A stretch of DNA of 9,499 nt from an uncultured Collinsella sp. (GTDB lineage Bacteria; Actinomycetota; Coriobacteriia; Coriobacteriales; Coriobacteriaceae): positions 1 through 9,499 of the forward strand of contig CATWID010000064.1 of assembly GCA_958350755.1 (NCBI GenBank), read 5' to 3'. The translations under genes and the position numbers were made by a program. The notes beneath the pieces are model-generated. The model worked only from the letters and a program-made list of their open reading frames with translations, was not told the origin of the DNA and did not search any database. Below are positions 1 to 6,893 of the stretch, piece by piece. Numbering within the stretch: the stretch's first letter is position 1; each line of letters starts with the position of its first letter.

Positions 1-898
1 CACCATCGCCACGGCGGAAGCGCTGTACTTTCGCGGACAGGCCACACTCGCCGCCGAGACAGCACGCCCCTATCTTGACGCCACCGATCCCGCACTGCGC
101 TATTCCGCATGCCTTATCTGCGGATATGCCAGTCTGTCGCTCAACCGTATCACCGATGCCCGTCGTTGCCTTGCAGGCATCCTCGATACGCCAACTGACG
201 AGGAATCTTCTGCCGTCCACGCCACGCATATCCTGTTCGCCTCCGCCGCGAGCGTCCTGTTGCACTTGCCTTCCCCGTATTCTGCCGAAGAGTTTTATCC
301 ACTTGCGGCGCATCTGCCCGAAGGCCTGCGCCTGTTCGCCAGCTACGTGATGGCGCACGCGTTGTATCTGCGCGGCGAATACGGCCGCAGCCTGGGCATG
401 GCGGAAAACGCCCTGATTATGAAACAGGGAAGCTACCCCATCTCGGAGCTATTCCTGCACTTGTCGGCTTCGATGGCCTGTATGAGTCTCAAAGACGTCG
501 ACGCCGCAAAAGCGCATTTTGGCGCCGCTTGGGACATTGCGCGCCCCGACGGCCTTATCGAACTCATCGGCGAACACCATGGCCTTTTGCAGGGACTCAT
601 CGAGGCATGCCTAAAATCGCAATACCCTGACGATTTCGCACGCATCATCGAGATCACGTATCGATTCAGCTACGGCTGGCGGCGCATCCACAACCCCGAT
701 TCGGGCGAGGACGTGGCCGACGATCTAACGACCACGGAATTCACCATGGCCATGCTCGCCTGTCGTGGGTGGACCAACGCCGAAATCGCACGCCATATGG
801 GAGTATCGCCGGGCACCGTCAAAAACCGCCTATCCGGCGTATACGCAAAGCTTGGCATCGGCACACGCGCCGAGCTGGTCGCGCATATGCTGCGTTAA
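1..898 (+). CDS. LuxR-family transcriptional regulator, C-terminal part (5' end outside window)
   Basis: The reading frame is open from base 2 to the TAA at 896-898 and gives 298 visible residues, so the true start lies upstream of the window. An in-frame TTG at 260 exists, but coding continues unbroken before it. The last ~58 residues form a LuxR/GerE-type DNA-binding domain: the segment TNAEIARHMGVSPGTVKNRL is the classic scaffold and recognition helix pair, followed by a YAKLGIGTRAEL dimer-helix region. The ~240 residues before it are helical and alanine/leucine-rich, with stretches resembling TPR-like repeats (for example around AENALIMKQGSYPISELFLH). This is the layout of large MalT-like or stand-alone TPR-LuxR regulators. 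Whether an N-terminal ATPase or membrane sensor domain precedes it cannot be seen. No phospho-receiver domain is visible. The target genes are unknown. The DNA-binding domain is certain; the subfamily is inferred. Confidence 0.9.
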   Translation, partial: TIATAEALYFRGQATLAAETARPYLDATDPALRYSACLICGYASLSLNRITDARRCLAGILDTPTDEESSAVHATHILFASAASVLLHLPSPYSAEEFYPLAAHLPEGLRLFASYVMAHALYLRGEYGRSLGMAENALIMKQGSYPISELFLHLSASMACMSLKDVDAAKAHFGAAWDIARPDGLIELIGEHHGLLQGLIEACLKSQYPDDFARIIEITYRFSYGWRRIHNPDSGEDVADDLTTTEFTMAMLACRGWTNAEIARHMGVSPGTVKNRLSGVYAKLGIGTRAELVAHMLR

Positions 899-957
899 CG
901 ACCGGGCTGCCAAGCGCATCGAACACATTCCGGAACCCGGCGCTTCGCTCGCCTAAA

Positions 958-1146
958 TTGGACATTTTGACCCTTGAACGGCACTACCGCCACGAAGCGG
1001 CTTCTCGCAAAGACAGCAACGTCCCCCTTACGGCAGCCGCTGCAGCACTCGCCGTGGCAGGCGCCGGCCTCGTCGCCTACAGCGCCCGCCGCACGGCGCT
1101 CGAAAAAGACACCGCCAATGAGGACAATTCGGATAGGCCTCGCTAG
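958..1146 (+). CDS. Possible small single-helix membrane protein, or remnant of a surface-protein tail
   Basis: An open frame runs to TAG at 1144-1146 and overlaps nothing annotated after the LuxR stop. The frame is also open further upstream inside the regulator gene, in a different frame. The first usable starts outside that gene are TTG at 958 (62 residues) and TTG at 967, and neither has a Shine-Dalgarno sequence. The product has a charged N-terminal part, one hydrophobic Ala/Val/Gly helix (VPLTAAAAALAVAGAGLVAY), then Arg-Arg and a polar charged tail. That helix-plus-basic-tail pattern is what the C-terminus of a sortase-anchored surface protein looks like, but no LPXTG-type motif precedes it. 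It could be a genuine small membrane protein, the decayed end of a longer gene, or a chance ORF in GC-rich DNA. No ribosome-binding site supports translation. Confidence 0.25.
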   Translation: MDILTLERHYRHEAASRKDSNVPLTAAAAALAVAGAGLVAYSARRTALEKDTANEDNSDRPR

Positions 1147-1195
1147 CTCCTAGTTACTTTTGTGAGAGGCGCCGACTCGGCTCATCGAACATCAA

Positions 1196-1231
1196 AATGG
1201 GCTGGTTCTGAATACCCAGAGCCAGCCCATT
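1196..1231 (-). terminator. Hairpin terminator downstream of the Xre/membrane-protein operon
   Basis: A 15-bp stem (arms 1196-1210 and 1217-1231) with one G-T wobble and a 6-base loop lies directly after the stop codon at 1237. Read on the minus strand the stem runs into TTTTGATG, a short T-run; on the plus strand no T-run follows. It fits an intrinsic terminator for the minus-strand operon, with a weak U-tract. It also separates that operon from the plus-strand regulator region. Confidence 0.65.
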
Positions 1232-1236
1232 GCGCA

Positions 1237-1821
1237 TTAAATGTCGTCTGAGGAGTCGAGTTCTGCCTCGAGCTTGGCACGGCGTCTTTTCGCCGTGAAA
1301 AACGTTGCGCACAGGACAGCAAACGTGGCCGCGAAAATCGTCGCTCCGCAGAACACGCCCGTGGCCAGGTTCGCCAACCAAAAGACGCTTTCGAGCGGTA
1401 CGATCTGCGCCTCAGCGACACAGCGCATTGCGGCAATAACAAGCGCGAACGCGGTGCCGCTAAGACCGCTGACAAGCAGGAAATATCCAACAGGAAGATG
1501 CTCGGTTTGCCCAAAACGATTGGTATCGACATAGCCCTTCCGCGTTTGCAGCCCTGCACAAATCAACATCACGAGAACGAGCCACAAATACATGGCTGCC
1601 TCGAATGGCGTTGCAAAGCCATGCGGCATTTCACTGGCGTCGCTGTGAACCCACGCAACCTGTCGAGCTATAAACTGGTAGAAAAAGATCATCAACATGC
1701 CAAACGAAAGCAGCACGAAACCAATCTTGTAGATCTTCGCGTTCTCAGCCTCCAGGCGTTCATCCTTTGGGCCGGCATATTCACGCCACTTTTGCACGAT
1801 TTTCAGATCTTCATATTTCAT
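1237..1821 (-). CDS. Four-helix integral membrane protein, unknown function, paired with Xre regulator
   Basis: The product has 194 residues, with ATG at 1821 and AGGAG six bases upstream, a convincing ribosome-binding site. Four hydrophobic segments are visible at about residues 31-52, 74-92, 111-132 and 146-175. They are separated by short polar loops, with a charged N-terminal cytoplasmic stretch (1-30) and a Lys/Arg/Glu-rich C-terminal tail (176-194). There is no signal peptide and no recognisable catalytic motif. It is the second gene of an operon: only nine bases separate it from the stop of the Xre-type repressor gene. Small Xre repressors followed by a short multi-pass membrane protein form a recurrent pair in Firmicutes and Actinobacteria, usually with a DUF-type membrane partner of unknown role. 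The exact DUF family cannot be assigned by eye. A partner or effector role in membrane-stress sensing or export is only a guess. Confidence 0.85.
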   Translation of the reverse strand: MKYEDLKIVQKWREYAGPKDERLEAENAKIYKIGFVLLSFGMLMIFFYQFIARQVAWVHSDASEMPHGFATPFEAAMYLWLVLVMLICAGLQTRKGYVDTNRFGQTEHLPVGYFLLVSGLSGTAFALVIAAMRCVAEAQIVPLESVFWLANLATGVFCGATIFAATFAVLCATFFTAKRRRAKLEAELDSSDDI

Positions 1822-1830
1822 AGTGAACTC

Positions 1831-2061
1831 CTAAAGAGTATTAGGGTCGGCGTCGGTTTCGTCTTCCCAAAACAAGTCGTTCAACGTAACGCGCAGCACC
1901 TTACAGATTGCCACGCACAAATTGAGCGTGGGGTTGTAGCCGCCCGCCTCGATAAGGCCGATGGTTTGGCGCACAACGCCCACGGCTCGGGCTAAGTCAG
2001 CTTGCGAAAGGCCAGCCGCCGCGCGTGCCGCCTTCATGCGTAGGTTCTTTTTGCCTGGCAT
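1831..2061 (-). CDS. Small Xre-family helix-turn-helix transcriptional regulator
   Basis: ATG at 2061 is chosen because AAAGGA lies seven to eight bases upstream and the protein then starts MPGKKNLRMKAARAAAGLSQ, like other stand-alone Xre repressors. The frame extends to a start at 2121, but that would place the start inside the promoter. The product has 76 residues. The HTH occupies about residues 9-64: LSQADLARAVGVVRQTIGLI is the helix-2/turn/recognition-helix segment, followed by the typical EAGGYNPTLNLCVAICKVL and the LNDLFW ending. Only a short acidic tail follows, so there is no separate sensing domain. It is the first gene of an operon with a membrane protein, transcribed from a near-consensus promoter with three related motifs around it. 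Such proteins usually repress their own operon; autoregulation here is inferred from the promoter layout. Family assignment is firm. Confidence 0.92.
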   Translation of the reverse strand: MPGKKNLRMKAARAAAGLSQADLARAVGVVRQTIGLIEAGGYNPTLNLCVAICKVLRVTLNDLFWEDETDADPNTL

Positions 2062-2081
2062 GGAGTTCCTTTCGTAAATGT

Positions 2082-2150
2082 GGACAGATATCCGTTGCAA
2101 CATGACAGAAATATATTGCATCCTTCACAAGATGTCAACTATATCTGTCA
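2082..2150. promoter_or_regulatory. Three related operator-like motifs around the Xre promoter
   Basis: A GACAG(A)ATAT-type motif occurs three times. On the plus strand there are GGACAGATATCC (2082-2093) and TGACAGAAATATA (2103-2115); in the opposite orientation there is TATATCTGTCA (2140-2150). The middle copy covers the -10 element and start site, the inverted copy sits just upstream of the -35, and the third lies in the leader. That spacing suits a repressor that blocks its own promoter, so the Xre protein encoded downstream is the obvious candidate ligand. Binding is inferred, not seen. Confidence 0.5.
2110..2138 (-). promoter_or_regulatory. Near-consensus sigma-70 type promoter of the Xre operon
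   Basis: On the minus strand a perfect -35 TTGACA (2138-2133) is followed by a 17-base spacer and a -10 TATATT (2115-2110). Transcription would begin near 2103, giving a leader of about 40 bases before the ATG at 2061. This is the best promoter match in the window. Operator-like repeats overlap and flank it. Confidence 0.75.
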
Positions 2151-2211
2151 TAATGGAAACCATGTTCGCCATCGCCATGTGGACATAACAATTTCGATTC
2201 GCTATTCAAAC

Positions 2212-2248
2212 TTACTCGGACAGAACCGACTCGGTTTTGTCCGAGTAA
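2212..2248. repeat. 17-bp near-perfect palindrome with 3-base loop
   Basis: The arms 2212-2228 (TTACTCGGACAGAACCG) and 2232-2248 (CGGTTTTGTCCGAGTAA) are complementary over 17 bases with a single G-T wobble and a three-base loop. No T-run follows on either strand, and no gene ends nearby that would need a terminator. It sits in the gap between two divergent operons. It could be a large dyad operator, a REP-like dispersed palindrome or a cruciform site. Confidence 0.75.
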
Positions 2249-2399
2249 ACGTGATTGATAGTCGATCGCTGTGCCCGCTCGTGCAATCAGCATCATTCGA
2301 TTTTGTTTAGTAAAACTAGGTCCCTATTAAATAAAAATCGTTTGTATCCAAATTTGTTTAACAATGCCGCGTTACCACTAAACACTATACCCGTTAATC

Positions 2400-2413
2400 C
2401 GAACGATTGTTCG
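2400..2413. promoter_or_regulatory. Candidate LexA (SOS) box
   Basis: CGAACGATTGTTCG is a perfect 5+5 palindrome of the form CGAAC-N4-GTTCG, the core of the SOS box recognised by LexA in Gram-positive bacteria including actinobacteria. It lies 113 bases before the topoisomerase B-subunit start and about 17 bases upstream of the candidate -35 element. The match to the known core is direct. Function is inferred, and the position upstream of rather than overlapping the promoter is less usual. Confidence 0.4.
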
Positions 2414-2429
2414 ATGGATTTCGTGTTGG

Positions 2430-2458
2430 TTGGAATCGTCTGTGGGCTGGGCTATGCT
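2430..2458 (+). promoter_or_regulatory. Candidate promoter of the topoisomerase operon
   Basis: TTGGAA (2430-2435) and TATGCT (2453-2458) are separated by 17 bases, each matching four of six consensus positions. Transcription would start near 2465, about 48 bases before the ATG at 2513. It is the best-spaced candidate upstream of the operon, but the match is moderate. Confidence 0.4.
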
Positions 2459-2512
2459 ACCTTGACTATCTATATGACTTAAATGCAGCAAAGGAGCACC
2501 GAGAGAGCGAGT

Positions 2513-4510
2513 ATGGCAAAAAACACCGCAAACTATGGTAACGACAGTATCCGCCAGCTCAAGGACGAGGAACGCGTACGCCTGCGCCCCGCCGTTATTT
2601 TTGGCTCGGACGGGCTCGACGGCTGCGCGCATGCCGCCTTCGAGATCCTGTCCAACGCCGTTGACGAGGCGCGCCAGGGCTACGGCAAGCTCATCACCCT
2701 TACCGCCTTTCGCGATGGCTCCATTCAGGTAGAGGACAACGGCCGCGGCTGCCCGCTCGACTGGAACCCTTCCGAGAAGCGCTTTAACTGGGAGCTCGTC
2801 TTCTGCGAGCTCTACGCCGGCGGCAAATACAACAACAACCAGGGCGGCGACTACGACTTCTCGCTCGGCACCAACGGCCTGGGCTCGTGCGCGACCCAGT
2901 ACGCTTCCGAGTACATGGACGTCACCGTTTGGCGCGACGGTAACAAGTACTCTCTGCACTTTAAGAAAGGCAAGGTCGTCGGCGCCAAAAAGAAGGCGCT
3001 CGAGATCGAGCCCAGCGACGAGGACCGCACCGGCACCACCATCAAGTGGCGCCCCGATCTTGAGGTCTTTACCTCCATCAGCATTCCCCACGACTGGTAT
3101 CGCGAGACCATGCGCCGCCAGGCCGTGGTCAACGCCAACGTGACCTTCCGCCTGCGCATCGAAGGCGACGATGGCGAGTTCTCCGAAGAGGACTTTTGCT
3201 ATCCCAAGGGCATTGAGGACTACGTGCTCGAGAAGGTGGGTGCCGACTACCTCACCGAACCCTTCTTTATCGAGGCCGACCGCCGCGGTCGCGACCGCGA
3301 AGACCTGCCCGACTACAACGTAAAGATCACCGCGTGCATGTGCTTCTCGCGCACCTTCATGATGCAGGAGTACTACCACAATTCCTCCTGGCTCGAGAAC
3401 GGCGGTTCGCCCGAGAAGGCCGCGCGCAGCGCTCTGACCAGCGCCATCGATGCCTATATTAAGCAACAGGGCAAGTACAACAAAAACGAGACCGGCATTA
3501 AGTGGCAAGACGTCCAGGACTGCCTGGTACTGGTGACCAACTGCTTCTCCACCCAGACGTCCTACGAAAACCAGACCAAGAAGGCTATCAATAACCGCTT
3601 TATCCAGCAGGCCATGACCGCCTTCTTTAAGGAGCGTCTCTCGACCTACTTGATCGAGAACAAAGATGCCGCCAACAAGATTGTGGAGCAGGTGCTCATC
3701 AACAAGCGCTCGCGTGAGAATGCCGAAAAGACGCGCCAGAGCATCAAGACCAACCTGCAGCAAAAGACCGACATGGCCAACCGCGTGCAAAAGTTCATCG
3801 ATTGCCGCTCCAAAGACAAGAGCCGCCGCGAGATCTACATCGTAGAGGGCGACTCGGCAGCAGGCGCCATTCGCACCTCGCGCGATGCCGAGTTCCAAGG
3901 CGTTATGCCCGTCCGAGGCAAGATCCTCAACTGCCTGAAGGAGGACTACCCGCGCATCTTTAAGTCCGACATCATCATGGACCTTATACGCGTGCTGGGC
4001 TGCGGCGTGGAGATTAAGGACAAGCGCATCAAGAACCTGGGTGCCTTCGACCTGGATAACCTCAACTGGAACAAGGTCATCATCTGTACGGACGCCGACG
4101 TCGACGGTTATCACATCCGAACACTCGTGCTCACCATGCTCTACCGCCTAGTGCCCACACTTATCGACGAGGGCTACGTGTATATCGCCGAATCGCCGCT
4201 CTACGAGATCAACTGCAAAGAGAAGACCTACTTTGCCTACACCGAGCTCGAGAAGAACGGCATCCTCAAGGAGATCGGCGACCAGAAGTGCTCCATCAAC
4301 CGCTCCAAGGGTCTTGGTGAGAACGATCCGGACATGATGTGGCTCACCACCATGAACCCCGAGACGCGCCGCCTGATCAAGGTGGAGCCCGAGGACGTCA
4401 CCAAGATGGAAACCATGTTCAACCTGTTGCTGGGCAACGACGAGGCGGGCCGCAAGCGCCATATCTCCGAGCACGGCAAGGAATACCTGGACCAGCTGGA
4501 CCTGCAATAG
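2513..4510 (+). CDS. Type IIA DNA topoisomerase subunit B (divergent GyrB/ParE-like)
   Basis: This is the ATPase/TOPRIM subunit of a second, topoisomerase IV-like enzyme that passes one DNA duplex through another in the cytoplasm. The GHKL ATPase fold shows Glu44 and Asn48 (FEILSNAVDEA), DNGRG at 75-79, the glycine-rich lid GTNGLGS at 119-125 and the QTK switch lysine loop at 354-356. The TOPRIM domain shows EGD at 445-447, PVRGKILN at 466-473 and DADVDG at 527-532; Glu445, Asp527 and Asp529 bind metal. The N-terminal half is strongly diverged from canonical GyrB (VRLRPAVIFGSDGLDG replaces the usual RKRPGMYIG segment), so this is a paralogue subgroup. Length is 665 residues, normal for the family. 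The start at 2513 is chosen by protein sense (MAKNTANYG); AAAGGAG lies 16 bases upstream, rather far, and an alternative ATG at 2483 lacks any ribosome-binding site. The A subunit follows 45 bases downstream. Confidence 0.93.
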   Translation: MAKNTANYGNDSIRQLKDEERVRLRPAVIFGSDGLDGCAHAAFEILSNAVDEARQGYGKLITLTAFRDGSIQVEDNGRGCPLDWNPSEKRFNWELVFCELYAGGKYNNNQGGDYDFSLGTNGLGSCATQYASEYMDVTVWRDGNKYSLHFKKGKVVGAKKKALEIEPSDEDRTGTTIKWRPDLEVFTSISIPHDWYRETMRRQAVVNANVTFRLRIEGDDGEFSEEDFCYPKGIEDYVLEKVGADYLTEPFFIEADRRGRDREDLPDYNVKITACMCFSRTFMMQEYYHNSSWLENGGSPEKAARSALTSAIDAYIKQQGKYNKNETGIKWQDVQDCLVLVTNCFSTQTSYENQTKKAINNRFIQQAMTAFFKERLSTYLIENKDAANKIVEQVLINKRSRENAEKTRQSIKTNLQQKTDMANRVQKFIDCRSKDKSRREIYIVEGDSAAGAIRTSRDAEFQGVMPVRGKILNCLKEDYPRIFKSDIIMDLIRVLGCGVEIKDKRIKNLGAFDLDNLNWNKVIICTDADVDGYHIRTLVLTMLYRLVPTLIDEGYVYIAESPLYEINCKEKTYFAYTELEKNGILKEIGDQKCSINRSKGLGENDPDMMWLTTMNPETRRLIKVEPEDVTKMETMFNLLLGNDEAGRKRHISEHGKEYLDQLDLQ

Positions 4511-4555
4511 CAGCAAATCGATAACGACGGCCCATAAGAAGTTCAAGAGGAAATC

Positions 4556-6796
4556 GTGGCAAAGAAGAAGACGAAGAACCAGCCAAAGAAAAAGCAGGTC
4601 AACGCCGAGAACGTCATCGGCCTGCACTCCGAGGTCACCGACCAGCCGATCACGCAGACGCTCGAGGTCAACTACATGCCCTACGCCATGAGCGTCAACG
4701 TCTCGCGCGCATTCCCCGAGATCGACGGCTTTAAGCCCTCGCACCGCAAGCTGCTCTACACTATGTACAAGATGGGCCTGCTCAAGGGCGAGCGCCAAAA
4801 GAGCGCCAACATCGTGGGTCAGACCATGAAGCTCAACCCGCACGGCGATGCCGCGATCTACGAAACGATGGTGCGCCTGGCGACGGGCAACGAAGCGCTG
4901 CTTGCCCCCTTCGTGGAGTCGAAGGGCAACTTTGGCAAGTACTATTCGGGCGACCTGAGCTACGCCGCCTCTCGTTATACCGAGGCCAAGCTCTCCCCCA
5001 TCAGCGCCGAGATCTTCAAGGACATCGACAAGGACCCGGTCGACTTCGTCGACAGCTACGACGGCGCCATGAAGGAGCCGCGCCTGCTGCCCACCACGTT
5101 CCCCAACATCCTCGTCTCGGCCAATAAGGGCATCGGCGTCGCCATGGCGTCCGACATCTGCGGTTTCAACCTCAACGAGGTCTGCACCGCCACGATGCAC
5201 TACCTGCAGGATCCCGACTGCGACCTGCTCGAGTACATGCCCATGCCCGACTTCTCGACCGGCGGCGAGATTATCTACCGCCGCGAGGAGATGGAGAAGA
5301 TCGTCGAGACCGGCCTGGGCAGCTTCCAGATTCGCTCCCGCTGGCGCTGGATTCCCGAAGAGCGCATCATCGAGGTCTACGAGATCCCCTACACCACCAA
5401 GACCGATGTCATCATCGAGCGCATCGTCAAGCTCTCCAAGGAGGGCAAGGTCAAGGAGATCGCAGACATCCGCGATGAAACCGACCTTTCGGGTCTGCGT
5501 ATCGCCATCGACCTTAAGCGCGGTGTCGACCCCGACAAGCTCATGGCCAAGCTCTATCGCTCGACCACGCTGCAGGATTCGTTCTCGTGCAACTTCAACG
5601 TACTGGTCGACGGCTATCCCCGTGTTATGGGCGTGCGCCAGATTCTGCACGAGTGGGTCAAGTGGCGTATTGAGTCCACGCGTCGCCGCATTAACTTTGA
5701 CCTGGGCAAAAAGTCCGAGCGCCTGCACCTGCTGCACGGCCTTGAGGCGATTCTGCTCGACATCGACAAGGCAATCGCCATCATCCGCGGCACCAAGCTC
5801 GAGGCCGAGGTCGTGCCCAACCTTATGAAGGGTTTCGACATCGACGAGACCCAGGCCGAGTTTGTCGCCGAGCTCAAGCTCCGCAACATCAACGAGGAGT
5901 ACATCCTCAACCGCACCAAGGACATCGCCAAGCTCGAGGGTGAGATCGCCGAACTCGAGGAGATCCTCTCGAGCGAGGACAACATCAAGAAGGTCATCAG
6001 CGACGAGCTGGCCGCGGTCAACAAGAAGTACGTGATGCCGCGCCGCACGGGCAGGATCGAGCCCCATGAGGTTATCGAGGTAAGCCTGGAGCCCGAGGTC
6101 GAGGAGTACCCGGTCACCATCATGCTCTCGCGCGATGGCTACCTCAAGAAGATGACGGACCGCGTGCTCAAGAAGGCGACCACGCTCAAGTACAAGGACG
6201 GCGACAAACCCTTTATCGAGTTCCCGTCCTCCAACACGCACGAGCTGCTGGTCTTTACCAACAAGAGCCAGGTGTACAAGTGCAAGGTCGCGGCGTTTGA
6301 GGATACCAAGTCGGCCCAGCTGGGCTCGTACCTTCCGACCGATCTCGAGATGGAACCCGACGAGAGCGTCATCTGGGTCATCGACCCCGAGGACTACAAG
6401 GCCGACGTGCTGTTCGTCTTTGAGAACGGCCGCGTGGTGCGTGTCGCGCTTTCTGGATACGCTACCAAGACCAACCGCAAGCGCCTTAAGAACGCCATCT
6501 ACGGCGGCAGCAAGCTGCTGTATGCGCAGGTGCTCAAGGAGGACCGCGACCTCGCGCTGGTCTCGAGCGACTACCGCCTGATGAACTTCAACACGTCGCT
6601 GCTCAAGACCAAGACGACCACCAACACGCAGGGCGTCCAGGCCTTTACGGCCAAGAAGGGCCGCTCGGTCACCACCGTCGGCACGACCGAGGAAATCCTT
6701 GGCGCCGGCGTCTCGGCCGAGAAGTTCACCGCGCAGAGCCTGCCCTCCGCCGGCGCCCTCATGAAGGAAAATGACATGCCGAGTTTGTTTGACTAG
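4556..6796 (+). CDS. Type IIA DNA topoisomerase subunit A (divergent GyrA/ParC-like)
   Basis: This is the DNA-cleaving and rejoining subunit, the partner of the preceding B subunit. The start is GTG at 4556 with AAGAGGAAA just upstream. A lysine-rich N-terminal extension (residues 2-13) precedes the winged-helix core. The catalytic tyrosine is Tyr141 in AASRYTEAKLS, preceded by Arg140. The quinolone-determining helix reads HGDAAIYE (96-103): Ala99 replaces the usual serine, while Glu103 keeps the acidic position. The coiled-coil gate arms lie at about residues 400-490. A C-terminal beta-pinwheel from about residue 518 shows blade motifs such as LSRDGYLKK, LVFTNKSQVYK and LFVFENGRVVRVA. No QRRGGKG-type GyrA box is seen, so a relaxing/decatenating topoisomerase IV-like role is more likely than negative supercoiling. 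The 746-residue length fits ParC. Canonical gyrA/gyrB should exist elsewhere in the genome (inference). Confidence 0.93.
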   Translation: MAKKKTKNQPKKKQVNAENVIGLHSEVTDQPITQTLEVNYMPYAMSVNVSRAFPEIDGFKPSHRKLLYTMYKMGLLKGERQKSANIVGQTMKLNPHGDAAIYETMVRLATGNEALLAPFVESKGNFGKYYSGDLSYAASRYTEAKLSPISAEIFKDIDKDPVDFVDSYDGAMKEPRLLPTTFPNILVSANKGIGVAMASDICGFNLNEVCTATMHYLQDPDCDLLEYMPMPDFSTGGEIIYRREEMEKIVETGLGSFQIRSRWRWIPEERIIEVYEIPYTTKTDVIIERIVKLSKEGKVKEIADIRDETDLSGLRIAIDLKRGVDPDKLMAKLYRSTTLQDSFSCNFNVLVDGYPRVMGVRQILHEWVKWRIESTRRRINFDLGKKSERLHLLHGLEAILLDIDKAIAIIRGTKLEAEVVPNLMKGFDIDETQAEFVAELKLRNINEEYILNRTKDIAKLEGEIAELEEILSSEDNIKKVISDELAAVNKKYVMPRRTGRIEPHEVIEVSLEPEVEEYPVTIMLSRDGYLKKMTDRVLKKATTLKYKDGDKPFIEFPSSNTHELLVFTNKSQVYKCKVAAFEDTKSAQLGSYLPTDLEMEPDESVIWVIDPEDYKADVLFVFENGRVVRVALSGYATKTNRKRLKNAIYGGSKLLYAQVLKEDRDLALVSSDYRLMNFNTSLLKTKTTTNTQGVQAFTAKKGRSVTTVGTTEEILGAGVSAEKFTAQSLPSAGALMKENDMPSLFD

Positions 6797-6833
6797 GTAC
6801 CACGGCAACGAGATCGTTAGATACTTCGCAAAG

Positions 6834-6886
6834 CGACGAGGCCCGGAACGCAACGGCATTGCGCCCGGGACTCGTCGTTTTTCTTC
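6834..6886 (+). terminator. Rho-independent terminator of the topoisomerase operon
   Basis: A nested GC-rich stem follows the stop by about 40 bases. The outer arms are CGACGAG (6834-6840) and CTCGTCG (6871-6877), the middle pairing is CCGG with CCGG, and the inner pairing is CGCAA with TTGCG around a 5-base loop. It is followed directly by TTTTTCTTCT. This is a textbook intrinsic terminator on the plus strand. Confidence 0.92.
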
Positions 6887-6893
6887 TCAACTA

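Larger units (their letters stand above)
2062..2512. other. 450-base AT-rich intergenic region between divergent operons
   Basis: No credible gene lies here; the small frames that cross it have no ribosome-binding sites and no protein-like composition. From left to right it holds the Xre promoter with its operator-like motifs (2082-2150), a 17-bp near-perfect palindrome (2212-2248), and an imperfect AT-rich inverted repeat (CGATTTTGTTTA at 2298-2309 against TAAATAAAAATCG at 2328-2340). To the right are a LexA-box-like palindrome (2400-2413) and a candidate promoter (2430-2458) for the topoisomerase operon. Base composition is much more AT-rich than in the neighbouring genes. Confidence 0.7.

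Noticed and set aside
902..945. Possible terminator after the LuxR gene (CCGGG/CCCGG and AAGCGC/GCGCTT pairs)
   Set aside because: The two pairings compete with each other, the loops are long and no T-run follows.
2483..2512. Upstream ATG start for the topoisomerase B subunit
   Set aside because: It has no Shine-Dalgarno sequence and would add ten residues (MQQRSTERAS) that do not look like the conserved N-terminus. The ATG at 2513 is preferred, although its own ribosome-binding site is distant.
2378..4114. 578-residue antisense ORF opposite the topoisomerase B gene
   Set aside because: It is in codon register with the sense gene, so it stays open simply because the sense gene avoids TTA, CTA and TCA codons. 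It has no protein-like domains or ribosome-binding site, and the sense strand has clear conserved motifs.
4148..6859. 903-residue antisense ORF opposite the topoisomerase A gene
   Set aside because: The same codon-bias artefact in the same register. Its composition is rich in Leu, Val, Asp, Ala and His, as expected for the reverse of GC-ending codons.
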